From positions 1 through 44,476 of the forward strand of contig PNOH01000036.1 of assembly GCA_013824715.1 (NCBI GenBank): 44,476 nucleotides of DNA, written 5' to 3'. The translations under genes and the position numbers were made by a program. The notes under the pieces are model-generated. The model did not search any database. It was not told the origin of the DNA and saw nothing but the letters and a program-made list of their open reading frames with translations. This document shows, piece after piece, positions 1-9,845 of the stretch. The DNA is from Odoribacter sp. (GTDB lineage Bacteria > Bacteroidota > Bacteroidia > Bacteroidales > Prolixibacteraceae). The first letter of the stretch is position 1. Every line of letters starts with the position of its first letter.

Positions 1-472
1 ACGCTAAGCTCAAACACTGCCCAAAAACCAACCTTCACTGCTCCGGAAGTAGCTGCCAACACAAACTATACCTTCTCGCTGGTGGTCAATGACGGAAGTC
101 TCAGCTCTACAGCCGACCAGGTAGTTATCACCGTTAAACAGGTGAATAAAGCGCCAATTGCCAATGCCGGGTCCGATCAGTCGCCCAATGAAGGAACCCT
201 GGTTGCCCTCGATGGTTCTGCCTCGTCCGATCCCGATGGCAGCACACCGTTAACTTATTTATGGACCCCACCGGCAGGAATCACTTTAAGCTCAAACACT
301 GCCCAAAAACCAACCTTCACTGCTCCGGAAGTAGCTGCCAACACAAACTATACCTTCTCGCTGGTGGTTAATGACGGAAGTCTCAGCTCCACTGCCGATC
401 AGGTAGTTATCACCGTTAAACAGGTGAATAAAGCGCCGGTCGCCAATGCCGGGCCGGATCAAACTGTTGCCC
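1..472 (+). repeat. 282-bp tandem PKD-coding repeat, nearly identical copies
   Basis: The DNA from base 1 to about 190 recurs from base 283 to about 472 with only a few silent-looking changes, a period of 282 bp (94 codons). Later units of the same gene encode similar protein but differ much more in DNA. This points to a recent duplication or gene conversion at this end of the array. The window edge cuts the array, so the number of near-identical copies cannot be seen. Confidence 0.85.
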
Positions 473-3207
473 AGAACCATCTGGTTAGTTTGAACGGTTC
501 GTTATCTACTGATCTGGATAACGACCTTTTAACTTACCTTTGGACTGCCCCGGCAGGTATTGTTTTATCCAATTCAAATATGGCAAATCCAGAATTTCAA
601 TCTCCCAATGTTACAATAGATACTGATTACTCATTCACGCTGAAAGTGAATGACGGTGCGCTGGATTCACCTGAAGATAAAGTAGTTGTACGGGTGCTTA
701 CGTACCGGGTTCCCATTGCCAACGCTGGCTCCGATTTCTCATCCAACGAAGGCTTGATTGTTTCGCTGGATGGATCTGCCTCTTCCGATCCTAAGGGAGG
801 TGCCCTAACCTACCAATGGACTGCGCCTTCCGGAATTATTTTAAGTTCAAATACCGCACAAAAAACCAGTTTTACAGCTCCGCAAGTTGCACAGGATTCG
901 CCATATACCTTCTCTTTGATCGTAAATAATGGAGTGAGCAACTCTTTAGCGGATCAAATTACTATAACCATCAAACATGTAAATAAACCTCCGGTGGCAA
1001 ACGCTGGTAATGATTCTTCACCTTATGAATCTACTTTGGTTACCCTAAATGGATCAGAATCATTTGACGAGGATAATGATGAAATTTCTTATTTGTGGAC
1101 ACCTCCAGCAGGAATTAATTTGAATTCCAATTCAGTGATGAAGCCCATATTTTTTACACCAAGCGTTGATTCAGAAACCTATTATACTTTTAAACTCACT
1201 GTTCACGATGGCAACCTTACATCCTTGCCCGACTATGTGGTTATTACAGTCAGAAATACAAATAAAAAACCTGTTGCCAACGCCGGTACCGACAAATTGG
1301 TAGATGAAGGTACGATTACAACCTTAGATGGAACCAGCTCTTCCGATCCTGAAAACGATGCACTTACTTATTTATGGACTGCTCCAAACGGAATAACACT
1401 CAATTCGCCAAGTGCTTCAAATCCAACATTCACAGCTCCTGAAGTTCAAACCGACCAGACTTATACATTTACACTGACAGTGAATGACGGAAAGCTTGAT
1501 TCATTTACCGATGAAGTAATAATTACCGTTAAACAAATCAACAAAGCGCCTATTGCCAATGCAGGCAGAGATCAAACGGTAATCGAATACAGTATTTACG
1601 CTTTAGATGGATCAGAATCGTTTGATCAGGAAAATGATGGATTAGTTTATTTTTGGACAGCGCCAACAGGGATTAACCTGAATTCTAACTCGGCTATGAA
1701 ACCAGTATTTTTTACGCCAAGTGTTAATTCCGCCACCGAATATACTTTTAAGCTTACTGTTAACGACGGCTTCCATACTTCTTTGCCCGACTTCGTGGTT
1801 ATTACTGTCAAAAAAGTCAATGAAAAACCTGTTGCCAATGCTGGTATCAATAAATCAGTAAATGAAGGTGCGATTGCATCGCTCGATGGAACCGGATCCT
1901 CCGATCCTGAAAACGAAGCTATTACCTACTTATGGTCTGCTCCAAACGGAATAACACTCAGTTCCTCAAATGCTTCAAAACCAACATTTACAGCTCCTGA
2001 AGTTCAATCCGACATAACTTATACATTTACACTGACAGTGAATGACGGAAAACTTGATTCTTATACTGATGAGGTGGAAGTTACCATTAAGCAGGTCAAC
2101 AAAGCGCCTTTTGCTGATGCAGGCACAGATCAAACGGTAAATGAAAAAAGTGTTTGCACATTAGATGGATCAACTTCGATGGATTCGGATAGCGACGCAC
2201 TAACTTACCTGTGGACATCTCCTGCCGGAGTTACTCTTAGTTCGAATACCGCCCAAAAACCAACCTTCACTGCTCCTGAAGTTTCAGTCAATACCAGTTA
2301 TACATTCACATTAGTCGTGAATGACGGAAAATTGAATTCATCCACAGATCAGGTTGTCATCACAGTTAAACAAGTCAATAAAGCGCCTGTTTACAACTCT
2401 TTCAAAACATTTAAAGCCAATGAAGGTGAACCGGTCGAATTCACATTGGGGGGTAGCGACATGGATAATGATCCAATCGTTTTTTCAATTGAGAATCTGC
2501 CATCTTTCCTGAAACTCACTAAAAAAACTGCTAATACTGCTGTTTTATCAGGAACCTTTTCTAAGCAATATGTTGGCAACAATCCTTTCAAACTAACACT
2601 CTCTGATGGTGCTTTGAGTACGAATGAAACAATCATCATTGAAGTATCCTTTTTAGATGTTGCCCCCTACGTGAAAGACTCAATTAAAAATATGTCGGTT
2701 GAAAAAATGTCTTCAGATAAAGTCATTGATTTGCGAACCGTATTTGCCGATGATAACCCCGGCGATGAACTTACTTTCCGCGTAAGCTCAAATACTAATA
2801 AGGATATCGTTATACCGAAAATCATAGGGTCATATCTTATTTTGAGCTTTTCAACTGAAAAAATTGGAATTTCAGAAATAGTGGTAACTGCAAGTTCAAA
2901 CGGAAAAGAAGTCAATTCGAAATTTACTGTTGAAGTTAACATTCCGACTGGGATTGTACCCGGGATTAATGATCCGGATGTCAGCATTTATCCAAATCCG
3001 GCAAAAGAGAAAGTATTTCTGAAATTCAGTCAACTTCCGAAGACAGGTACATGCGTAACAGTTTACACCCATACAGGTATAATGATGTCCAGACATTTAG
3101 CTGACGGGCAGGAAGAATTCATTGACATGAAAAATCTTCCATCAGGATTGTACCTGATAAAAATTGACCAATCAGTTTCAAAAACCTATAAAGTAGTTTT
3201 AGAGTAA
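1..3207 (+). CDS. T9SS-secreted PKD-repeat surface protein, 5' end outside window
   Basis: The reading frame is open from base 1, so the true start lies upstream and at least 1068 residues are visible. The visible part has a partial and then eight full PKD/REJ-like beta-sandwich units of about 94 residues, each opening with a variant of N-K-A-P-x-A-N-A-G and carrying L-D-G-S-x-S-x-D and L-T-Y-x-W motifs. After base 2380 there is a different Ig/cadherin-like module (NEGEPVEF, then SDMDNDP) and a second less clear beta module. The last ~80 residues, from about base 2960, are a type A T9SS sorting domain (YPNPAKEKVFLKF, then GLYLIKI and a terminal KVVLE). Such domains are known to direct export by the type IX system and anchoring or release at the surface. 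Adhesion or matrix binding is inferred from the repeat architecture; no catalytic domain is visible. A rho-independent terminator follows. Confidence 0.9.
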   Translation, partial: TLSSNTAQKPTFTAPEVAANTNYTFSLVVNDGSLSSTADQVVITVKQVNKAPIANAGSDQSPNEGTLVALDGSASSDPDGSTPLTYLWTPPAGITLSSNTAQKPTFTAPEVAANTNYTFSLVVNDGSLSSTADQVVITVKQVNKAPVANAGPDQTVAQNHLVSLNGSLSTDLDNDLLTYLWTAPAGIVLSNSNMANPEFQSPNVTIDTDYSFTLKVNDGALDSPEDKVVVRVLTYRVPIANAGSDFSSNEGLIVSLDGSASSDPKGGALTYQWTAPSGIILSSNTAQKTSFTAPQVAQDSPYTFSLIVNNGVSNSLADQITITIKHVNKPPVANAGNDSSPYESTLVTLNGSESFDEDNDEISYLWTPPAGINLNSNSVMKPIFFTPSVDSETYYTFKLTVHDGNLTSLPDYVVITVRNTNKKPVANAGTDKLVDEGTITTLDGTSSSDPENDALTYLWTAPNGITLNSPSASNPTFTAPEVQTDQTYTFTLTVNDGKLDSFTDEVIITVKQINKAPIANAGRDQTVIEYSIYALDGSESFDQENDGLVYFWTAPTGINLNSNSAMKPVFFTPSVNSATEYTFKLTVNDGFHTSLPDFVVITVKKVNEKPVANAGINKSVNEGAIASLDGTGSSDPENEAITYLWSAPNGITLSSSNASKPTFTAPEVQSDITYTFTLTVNDGKLDSYTDEVEVTIKQVNKAPFADAGTDQTVNEKSVCTLDGSTSMDSDSDALTYLWTSPAGVTLSSNTAQKPTFTAPEVSVNTSYTFTLVVNDGKLNSSTDQVVITVKQVNKAPVYNSFKTFKANEGEPVEFTLGGSDMDNDPIVFSIENLPSFLKLTKKTANTAVLSGTFSKQYVGNNPFKLTLSDGALSTNETIIIEVSFLDVAPYVKDSIKNMSVEKMSSDKVIDLRTVFADDNPGDELTFRVSSNTNKDIVIPKIIGSYLILSFSTEKIGISEIVVTASSNGKEVNSKFTVEVNIPTGIVPGINDPDVSIYPNPAKEKVFLKFSQLPKTGTCVTVYTHTGIMMSRHLADGQEEFIDMKNLPSGLYLIKIDQSVSKTYKVVLE

Positions 3208-3242
3208 ATGGTGATTTTCTTATAGCGTTCCAATATTTTTTC

Positions 3243-3276
3243 AACCTCCGTCAGCTTGGGCTTTCGGAGGTTTTTT
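3243..3276 (+). terminator. rho-independent terminator of the PKD-protein gene
   Basis: An 8-bp perfect stem (AACCTCCG with CGGAGGTT) around a 14-base loop runs into a run of T on the plus strand, 36 bases after the stop codon. The VanZ-like gene ends on the opposite strand just beyond it. Confidence 0.85.
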
Positions 3277-3283
3277 AATGATA

Positions 3284-3685
3284 TTATTTTTTTCGGGATT
3301 GTGATTCTCTGACAGCAACAACAAAAATCACAATACCAACAAATACGCCCAAACTATTTGCAAAAATATCATACCACGAAAAAGACCGTCCGGCATGCAT
3401 CGTTAATTGGATAAACTCCATAAATATACCCCAGCCAATGGTAGCCAGAATGATGAATAATAATCTGTAATAATTCTTTTCAATCCTCAAAGCCCAACAG
3501 AATAAAAGAGAAAATACGAGATACATCAAAAAATGTATAATCTTGTCAGCTCCGGGGAAAAGGGGTATTTGAGGCAAATCCTTAGGTGGCAGCAACGAAA
3601 TGGTTGCTATGCAGCAAATATATAAAATGACTATAAGTATTCGAACAGGCTGTCGCACAGCTAAAAGGAAATATATCATATTCAA
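3284..3685 (-). CDS. VanZ-like family membrane protein
   Basis: A 133-residue protein with about four hydrophobic segments. It carries the family pattern of a D-K-I-I-H-F motif (near residue 46), then M-E-x-I-Q followed by G-R-x-F-S-W-x-D-I-x-A-N before the last membrane segment. VanZ itself gives low-level teicoplanin resistance, but most family members, including short ones like this in Bacteroidota, have no proven role; an envelope function is the most that can be inferred. It converges with the PKD gene and diverges from the RND operon. A TAGATTTG box on the minus strand at 3784-3791 could be a -7 element, but no matching -33 element is visible. Confidence 0.85.
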   Translation of the reverse strand: MNMIYFLLAVRQPVRILIVILYICCIATISLLPPKDLPQIPLFPGADKIIHFLMYLVFSLLFCWALRIEKNYYRLLFIILATIGWGIFMEFIQLTMHAGRSFSWYDIFANSLGVFVGIVIFVVAVRESQSRKK

Positions 3686-3878
3686 AAAAGTAATTCATTT
3701 TAATTCGTTAACAAACAGAAAGAACCTATTTAGGTTTATATATTAGTCAAATATCGAAACTTTTTGTCAAACCAACGTCAAAGCAAATCTAATTATTGCG
3801 AACTTTATGCGATTCTGTTAAACCATTCGGCCAAATAATTGTCGAATTAATTTATTTATAAACTAAACCAACAAGTAT

Positions 3879-5045
3879 ATGCAACACGATAGTCTTCCGA
3901 ATCCTGTTCTTTCTTCAGCCAAAATTAAAATTTTGAGTTATAGAAACATCCCTTTATTTCAATCTAAGTTTTTATTTATTTGTAGCTTTTGCATGCTCAT
4001 CATATTCGGATTTACAGCCTGTAACAAAAAAAATCTGTCAGTACCGGGAACAAAAGGAAGAAAAGCTGGTCCGGTTTCTGTTGAGGTTAAAGTTGTTCAA
4101 CCCGAATTACTTCTAAATACCGTTTCAGCTACAGGTACTATTCTGGCCAATGAAAAAGCCGAAATCAGGCCTGAAATTTCAGGAAGAATCGTAAAAATTT
4201 TGTTTGAAGAGGGCGCCTCTGTTCAGAAAAACAAACTTTTGGTCAAGATGAACGACAGCGATTTGCAAGCCCAGCTTAAACGGAACGAAGCCCAGACGAT
4301 GTTGTTGAACAACGACGAATTTCAGAAACGCAAATTGCTGGAAATAAAAGCGATCAGTCAGGACGAGTACGATGTTGCCAAAAGTTTGATGCTGGTAAAT
4401 CAGGCCGACAAACAATTGTTGGAGGCACAAATAGCTAAAACCGAAATTTTTGCGCCTTTCAACGGAAAAGTTGGATTGCGGGCCGTGAGCGTTGGCAATT
4501 ATGTGGCCAGCAATACGCTAATCGCAACCATACAGCAACTCGACCCCGTAAAAATCGAATTTGACGTTCCGGAGAAATACAGCAGTTTCATTAAGCCTGG
4601 TATGGAAATAAGCTTTGGCATTGATGCCCTGGATTCTGTATTTATGGCCAAGGTATATGCTGTTGAATCGGCCATAACCACTGAAACACGCACTCTTAAA
4701 GTACGGGCTTTATGCTCCAACAAAGCCAATTTGCTTAATCCCGGCACCTTTGCCCGGGTAAATATGATTCTTGAACGGTTTTCAGAAGCAATAAAAGTTC
4801 CGTCAGAAGCAGTCATGACTGTGTTGGACGGCAATTCAGTTTTTATCTGTAAAAACGGCAAAGCGGTTGTTGTTCCCGTTAAAACCGGAATCAGGACCGA
4901 CCGCGAAATACAAATTACTCAGGGCGTTTCGGCAGGCGATAGCCTGATCACGACCGGACTCTTACAGTTGACGAACGGAGCAACTGTGATGGTAAAAAAG
5001 AAAAAAACTGAAACTCAGACTGTTCCAACCAAAGAAAAAATGTAA
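3879..5045 (+). CDS. RND efflux periplasmic adaptor (membrane fusion protein), lipoprotein
   Basis: A 388-residue AcrA/MexA-type adaptor that would link the inner-membrane pump to the outer-membrane channel. The N-terminus has a rather long polar stretch, then a hydrophobic segment (residues ~31-46) ending in a lipobox with Cys48 (FTAC). Residues ~80-200 contain the split lipoyl hairpin (ATGTILANEKAEIRPEISG, later FAPFNGKVGLRAVSVGNYV) around a short alpha-hairpin rich in Lys, Gln and Glu; the beta-barrel (DPVKIEFDVPE) and membrane-proximal domain follow. It is the first gene of a three-gene operon, 61 bp before the permease. Substrates cannot be deduced. No regulator gene adjoins it. Confidence 0.93.
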   Translation: MQHDSLPNPVLSSAKIKILSYRNIPLFQSKFLFICSFCMLIIFGFTACNKKNLSVPGTKGRKAGPVSVEVKVVQPELLLNTVSATGTILANEKAEIRPEISGRIVKILFEEGASVQKNKLLVKMNDSDLQAQLKRNEAQTMLLNNDEFQKRKLLEIKAISQDEYDVAKSLMLVNQADKQLLEAQIAKTEIFAPFNGKVGLRAVSVGNYVASNTLIATIQQLDPVKIEFDVPEKYSSFIKPGMEISFGIDALDSVFMAKVYAVESAITTETRTLKVRALCSNKANLLNPGTFARVNMILERFSEAIKVPSEAVMTVLDGNSVFICKNGKAVVVPVKTGIRTDREIQITQGVSAGDSLITTGLLQLTNGATVMVKKKKTETQTVPTKEKM

Positions 5046-5106
5046 AACGACTTTGGCAATCTTTACAGATTGAAGATTTAATTCAGCCAATTAACACTCA
5101 ATTCTC

Positions 5107-8100
5107 ATGAACTTTTCAGGAATATTTATAAAACGACCGGTACTTGCAATGGTTCTTTCCATCCTGGTAGTATTGTTCGGGATCATCGGATACAACTTTT
5201 TAGGTGTTCGCGAATATCCAAGTATCGATCCGCCAACAGTAACGGTCAGTACCTCATATCCTGGCGCCAATGCCGATGTAATTGAGAGCCAGATTACCGA
5301 ACCACTCGAAGAAAGTATCAACGGGATTGCAGGTATCCGCACCCTGACCTCTTCCTCGCGCGATGGAGGAAGTAACATTACGGTTGAGTTTCAGATTGGA
5401 ATTGAAATGGAGGCGGCAGCCAACGATGTACGCGACCGGGTATCGCAGGCACGAAGACAACTTCCTCCAGATGTCGATCCTCCCATCGTGGTAAAATCGG
5501 ATGCTGACTCCAGCCCCATTTATGTGATGACCGTCCAAAGCGATAAGCGCAACTTGCTGCAATTGTCGGAACTGGCCAACAATGTCCTGAAAGAACGGCT
5601 GCAAACCATCCCCGGAGTTAGTGATATCCGCATTTACGGCGAAAAGAGGTATGCCATTAAATTATATATCGATCCGCTCAAATTAGCCGGCTATAAACTT
5701 ACCCCACTGGATGTGCGCGATGCCCTCAACCGCGAAAATGTTGAACTGCCAACAGGCAGGATTGAAGGTTACGGATCAGAGCTTTCGGTTCGAACACTGG
5801 GCAGAATGACTACTGCCGATGATTTCAACAACATGATTATCAAAGAATCGGCAGGGACGCTGGTTAAATTTAAAGACATTGGAAATGCAATACTGACCGC
5901 TCAAAACGAAAAAACCGTGATGCGCGGTGAAGGCGGGATCAAAATGGTTGGATTGGCCGTTTCGCCCCAACCGGGAGCCAACCACATTGCGATTGTTGAT
6001 GAACTGAAAATCAGGCTTGAACAAATCAAAAAAGATTTGCCCGAAGATATCACGCTCAGAATGATTTCCGATACGACCCTGACCATTCGAAACGCCATCA
6101 CAGAGGTTCAGGAAACCATCCTGATTTCATTTTTATTGGTCGTTATGGTGATTTTCCTTTTCCTGCGCGAGTGGAGAACCACTTTAATCCCGGTTTTTGC
6201 AATCCCGATTTCACTCATCGGAACTTTCTTCCTGATGTACATGGCTGGTTATACCATCAACATTTTAACCCTGTTAAGCATTGTACTTGCTACCGGATTG
6301 GTGGTTGACGATGCCATTGTGGTACTCGAAAACATCTACAGCAAAATCGAAAAAGGCATGAACCCAATGGAGGCTGGGATGATCGGTTCGAAAGAAATCT
6401 TTTTCGCTATTCTTTCGACTACAATTACCCTCGCGGCCGTCTTTCTTCCTATCATTTTTCTTGAAGGTTTTACCGGAAAATTGTTTCGTGAATTTGCCAT
6501 CGTAATGGCTGGCGCGGTGATTATTTCGGCCTTTGTTTCGCTCACACTGACCCCCATGATGAGCGCCCACTGGCTTCGCCACAGCGAACACCACAGCAGG
6601 TTCTACGTTTACTCCGAGAAGTTTTTTGTCGCTCTAATTTCAAAATACAACCGCTCGTTGCAGCATTTCCTGAAACACAGGTGGATCGCATTCGTCATCA
6701 TGGGCATTTCGGTTATTCTGGTTGCTATCCTTTGGCCAAGGATTCCTTCGGAACTGGCTCCTATGCAGGACAAAAGCCGGGTTATGGTCAATGTTACAGC
6801 TCCGGAAGGGACTTCGTTCGAGAGAATGGACGAATACATGACGGCAATGACTGTCATCGTTGATACCATTCCTGAAAAACTTTCCTTCATGAGCATGACT
6901 TCCCCCGGTTTTGGAGGATCTTCCACCAATTCAGGATTCGTCAGGATAACATTGACCCAGCCGGGTGAACGTCAGCGATCGCAGTCAGAAATTGCCGATA
7001 TGCTTTCAGGCATTACCCGGAAAATGACTTTCGCCCGCGCCATCGTGAGCCAGGAACAGACTATTCAGGTTGGAAGGGGCGGTGGCCTGCCTGTTCAATA
7101 TATCATTCAGGCACCCACCCTGGAAAAACTTAAAAAAGTACTCCCCGAATTCATGGAAAAAGCCCAAGCCGATCCGGCTTTTCAGGTTGTTGACCTTAAC
7201 CTGAAGTTTAACAAGCCTGAAATGACCATCCAGATAGACCGCGAAAGGGCCCGGACTTTGGGAGTCACCATCCGCGACATAGCCGAAACCCTGCAATTGT
7301 TCTTTTCAGGACAGCGAATGGGTTATTTCATTTACAACGGCAAACAATACGAGGTAATCGGGCAAGCCGACCGTACTTTCCGTGATAATCCGATGGATTT
7401 GAGTACCGTTTATATCCGCAACCGTCGTTCAGAATTGGTTCAGCTCGACAACCTGATTCAGGTTAAATACAGCTCGAGCCTGCCACAGTTATACCGTTTT
7501 AACCGGTATGTGTCGGCCACAGTTTCGGCCAACCCTGCCGATGGATACACGCTGGGACAAAGTATCGAAGCCATGGACCGCATCGCGAAGGAAGTTCTCG
7601 ACGATACCTACTCAACGAGCCTTTCGGGTCCTTCGCGCGATTTTGCTGAAAGTTCGAACACACTGCTCTTTGCTTTTGGACTCGCACTGATCCTGATTTA
7701 TCTGATCCTTGCCGCCCAGTTCGAGAGTTTCCGCGATCCGATGGTGATCATGTTTACTGTTCCACTGGCCATTGCCGGAGCATTGATTTCGCTGATTTCA
7801 TTCGGACAGACAGTCAATATCTTCAGTCAGATTGGGATGATCATGCTCATTGGAATTGTGACGAAAAACGGGATTCTGATAGTTGAATTTGCCAATCAGA
7901 AGAGAGAGGCCGGAGCCAATCTGATGCAAGCTGCAATTGAAGCATCAACTCAACGTTTCAGGCCAATCCTGATGACGAGCCTGGCCACGGTTTTGGGAGC
8001 TTTACCTATTGCACTTTCGCTGGGCGCGGGTTCAAAAAGCCGTGTTTCGATGGGGATTGTCATTATCGGAGGACTGATGTTTGCCCTCATCCTGACTTTG

Positions 8101-8196
8101 TATGTTATTCCGGCTTTATATACTTATTTCTCGGCACTGGGAAAAGAACACCCGCACTCTGCAGAATTTGTGGAAAATCAGGAAGTGAAAGACTGA
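5107..8196 (+). CDS. RND multidrug efflux permease (HAE1/AcrB type)
   Basis: A 1029-residue inner-membrane proton/drug antiporter, full length for the AcrB family. It starts with the typical N-terminus (FIKRPVLAMVLSILVVLFG), then a large periplasmic loop with the porter motif SYPGANADVIE. Six central membrane segments follow, with the proton-relay pair Asp401-Asp402 in GLVVDDAIVVLENI. After a second periplasmic loop come the last membrane segments, with the relay lysine in GIVTKNGILIVEF. Nothing looks missing or frameshifted. Drug, bile-salt or solvent export is a family-level expectation; the real substrate is unknown. It lies between its adaptor and its outer-membrane channel gene and would form a tripartite pump with them. 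Confidence 0.96.
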   Translation: MNFSGIFIKRPVLAMVLSILVVLFGIIGYNFLGVREYPSIDPPTVTVSTSYPGANADVIESQITEPLEESINGIAGIRTLTSSSRDGGSNITVEFQIGIEMEAAANDVRDRVSQARRQLPPDVDPPIVVKSDADSSPIYVMTVQSDKRNLLQLSELANNVLKERLQTIPGVSDIRIYGEKRYAIKLYIDPLKLAGYKLTPLDVRDALNRENVELPTGRIEGYGSELSVRTLGRMTTADDFNNMIIKESAGTLVKFKDIGNAILTAQNEKTVMRGEGGIKMVGLAVSPQPGANHIAIVDELKIRLEQIKKDLPEDITLRMISDTTLTIRNAITEVQETILISFLLVVMVIFLFLREWRTTLIPVFAIPISLIGTFFLMYMAGYTINILTLLSIVLATGLVVDDAIVVLENIYSKIEKGMNPMEAGMIGSKEIFFAILSTTITLAAVFLPIIFLEGFTGKLFREFAIVMAGAVIISAFVSLTLTPMMSAHWLRHSEHHSRFYVYSEKFFVALISKYNRSLQHFLKHRWIAFVIMGISVILVAILWPRIPSELAPMQDKSRVMVNVTAPEGTSFERMDEYMTAMTVIVDTIPEKLSFMSMTSPGFGGSSTNSGFVRITLTQPGERQRSQSEIADMLSGITRKMTFARAIVSQEQTIQVGRGGGLPVQYIIQAPTLEKLKKVLPEFMEKAQADPAFQVVDLNLKFNKPEMTIQIDRERARTLGVTIRDIAETLQLFFSGQRMGYFIYNGKQYEVIGQADRTFRDNPMDLSTVYIRNRRSELVQLDNLIQVKYSSSLPQLYRFNRYVSATVSANPADGYTLGQSIEAMDRIAKEVLDDTYSTSLSGPSRDFAESSNTLLFAFGLALILIYLILAAQFESFRDPMVIMFTVPLAIAGALISLISFGQTVNIFSQIGMIMLIGIVTKNGILIVEFANQKREAGANLMQAAIEASTQRFRPILMTSLATVLGALPIALSLGAGSKSRVSMGIVIIGGLMFALILTLYVIPALYTYFSALGKEHPHSAEFVENQEVKD

Positions 8197-8210
8197 TTAA
8201 TTTTGCATGT

Positions 8211-8230
8211 CCGTTGGCTGAAGCCAACGG
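8211..8230 (+). repeat. short perfect hairpin inside the RND operon
   Basis: CCGTTGGCT and AGCCAACGG form a 9-bp perfect stem around only two bases, 14 bases after the permease stop. There is no T-run, so it is not a classic terminator. It could stabilise the upstream mRNA or weaken expression of the downstream channel gene, or be one copy of a dispersed intergenic palindrome; which of these cannot be told from one copy. Confidence 0.6.
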
Positions 8231-8300
8231 CAAAGGATACAGGGCTTTCTAAATATAAATTGACACTATTTGAAATTTGAATCTTTGAACTCAATAGAAA

Positions 8301-9623
8301 ATGAAACTTCGAATCACAATAACTGTTTTCATCATTACACAGGGAGTATTGACTTTTGCACAGGACACCCTTAAACTGAAAGATGCGATCGTGTTGGCCC
8401 TTCAGAACAATTACTCCATTTCGCTGGCCGAAAACACCGCAAAGATTTCCGAAATCAGCAATTCTGCAGGTATGGCAGGAATGTTGCCAAAACTAGATAT
8501 GACAGGGGCAAGATCAATATCTCTCAACAATTCAAAAGCGGTGTATTTTGATGGCAGGAAACGTGATGTGGCCGATGCAGAAACAAACTTTCAAAGTGCC
8601 GGACTCCAACTTTCATGGACTATTTTCGATGGTTTGAACATGTTTATCCAACGCGACAAACTGAATGAATTACAGCAACTTAGCAACACCCAGTTAAGAG
8701 GGGTAGTCGAAAATTTGGTTTCACAGGTTAGCAGGGCTTATTATGATATTGTCGTTCAAAAAAAATTACTCGGTTTATACCACGAATCGCTTCAGATTTC
8801 GACCCAACGCAAACAATTCGCTAAAGCCAGACTTGATTTAGGCAGCGGTTCAGAACTGGCTTACCTCCAGTCAACCGTTGACATGAATGCCGATAGCGCC
8901 AATTACATGAAACAACAGGCTGTAGTCCAAAATTCATTATCCGACCTGAACCTGCTCCTTTGCCGCGATTTAAAAACAAAGGTACTGGTCGAAAAAAATA
9001 TCCCGGTAAACGATGCTTTAATTTATGACGAACTCTGGAATATGGTTCAGGAGCAAAGCCCGGATTTGCAGGAAGCCCGAAGCGCAATTAATTTGGCCAA
9101 TTTGGTAACTAAAGAAATTAAATCAGTCCGATTACCACGTTTGAGTATCAATACGGCATATTCTTATAATAAAACACAATCCGATGTCGGGACTTTTATC
9201 AGCAACCGTAACCTTGGATTTTCGGCAGGAGTAACCTTGAATTACAACATTTTCAATGGCTTTACCAACAATCAAAAGCTAAAGGTTGCGCAAATCAGGG
9301 AAGAGTCTGCCATTCAGGATGCCGAATTACAAAAAATAAGTTTGGAGGCTAACTTATTACAAGTTTATAATGATTTTCAGACCAACCTGAAACTGGTTCG
9401 TTTCGAAAAAGAAAACATGATGTTTGCCCGCTTGAACTGGGACATTGCACAGGAAAAATACAGACTTGGCGCAATGAATGATATAGAATTGCGCGATACC
9501 CAGAAAAAACTGATGGATGCCGAGAACCGGCTTCTGCAATCGCTTTTTCAGTGCAAATCGGCCGAAATCGAACTATTGCGAATCAGTGGTCAGCTTTCCG
9601 GTTCGGTTGCTCCGGTGAAATAG
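8301..9623 (+). CDS. TolC-family outer membrane efflux channel
   Basis: A 440-residue outer-membrane protein with a clear Sec signal peptide (MKLRITITVFIITQGVLTFA, cleavage near residue 20). The mature part has two homologous halves of long amphipathic helices, each beginning with an outer-membrane-factor pattern: LKLKDAIVLALQNNYSISLA, and later SPDLQEARSAINLA. A beta-strand pair (LSWTIFDGLNMFIQ, and LNYNIFNGFTNNQ) follows in each half. Such proteins form trimeric channels through the outer membrane. It is the last gene of the RND operon, 104 bp after the permease, with a hairpin in the gap. Confidence 0.93.
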   Translation: MKLRITITVFIITQGVLTFAQDTLKLKDAIVLALQNNYSISLAENTAKISEISNSAGMAGMLPKLDMTGARSISLNNSKAVYFDGRKRDVADAETNFQSAGLQLSWTIFDGLNMFIQRDKLNELQQLSNTQLRGVVENLVSQVSRAYYDIVVQKKLLGLYHESLQISTQRKQFAKARLDLGSGSELAYLQSTVDMNADSANYMKQQAVVQNSLSDLNLLLCRDLKTKVLVEKNIPVNDALIYDELWNMVQEQSPDLQEARSAINLANLVTKEIKSVRLPRLSINTAYSYNKTQSDVGTFISNRNLGFSAGVTLNYNIFNGFTNNQKLKVAQIREESAIQDAELQKISLEANLLQVYNDFQTNLKLVRFEKENMMFARLNWDIAQEKYRLGAMNDIELRDTQKKLMDAENRLLQSLFQCKSAEIELLRISGQLSGSVAPVK

Positions 9624-9652
9624 CTGATTGGAGTTGGTATTAGATTATTGAT

Positions 9653-9726
9653 TTGTCATTGATAGTCATTCAATTGTCATTAATTGTCAACTAAACGACA
9701 CGAAGCTAATGACTACAAATGACATG
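9653..9726. repeat. GTCATT/AATGAC short repeat cluster
   Basis: GTCATT occurs at 9655, 9665 and 9676 with a further TTGTCA at 9684, and its reverse complement AATGAC occurs at 9708 and 9718. The same words make up the spacer at 11918-12030, so this is a recurrent spacer type in this genome region. Confidence 0.6.
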
Positions 9727-9845
9727 AAACTAAAGGCTATTCCTGACACTTTCTTACTGAAACATCCAAGCCACCCTTCCCAACTTTCCTGTTATACAAC
9801 AATTCTGCAAAAATGGGCGATCATTCCTAATAACACTCCACAATA

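Noticed and set aside
3784-3791. TAGATTTG box as the VanZ gene promoter
   Set aside because: It fits the -7 consensus but has no -33 partner and is nearly 100 bases from the start, so it is not listed as a feature.
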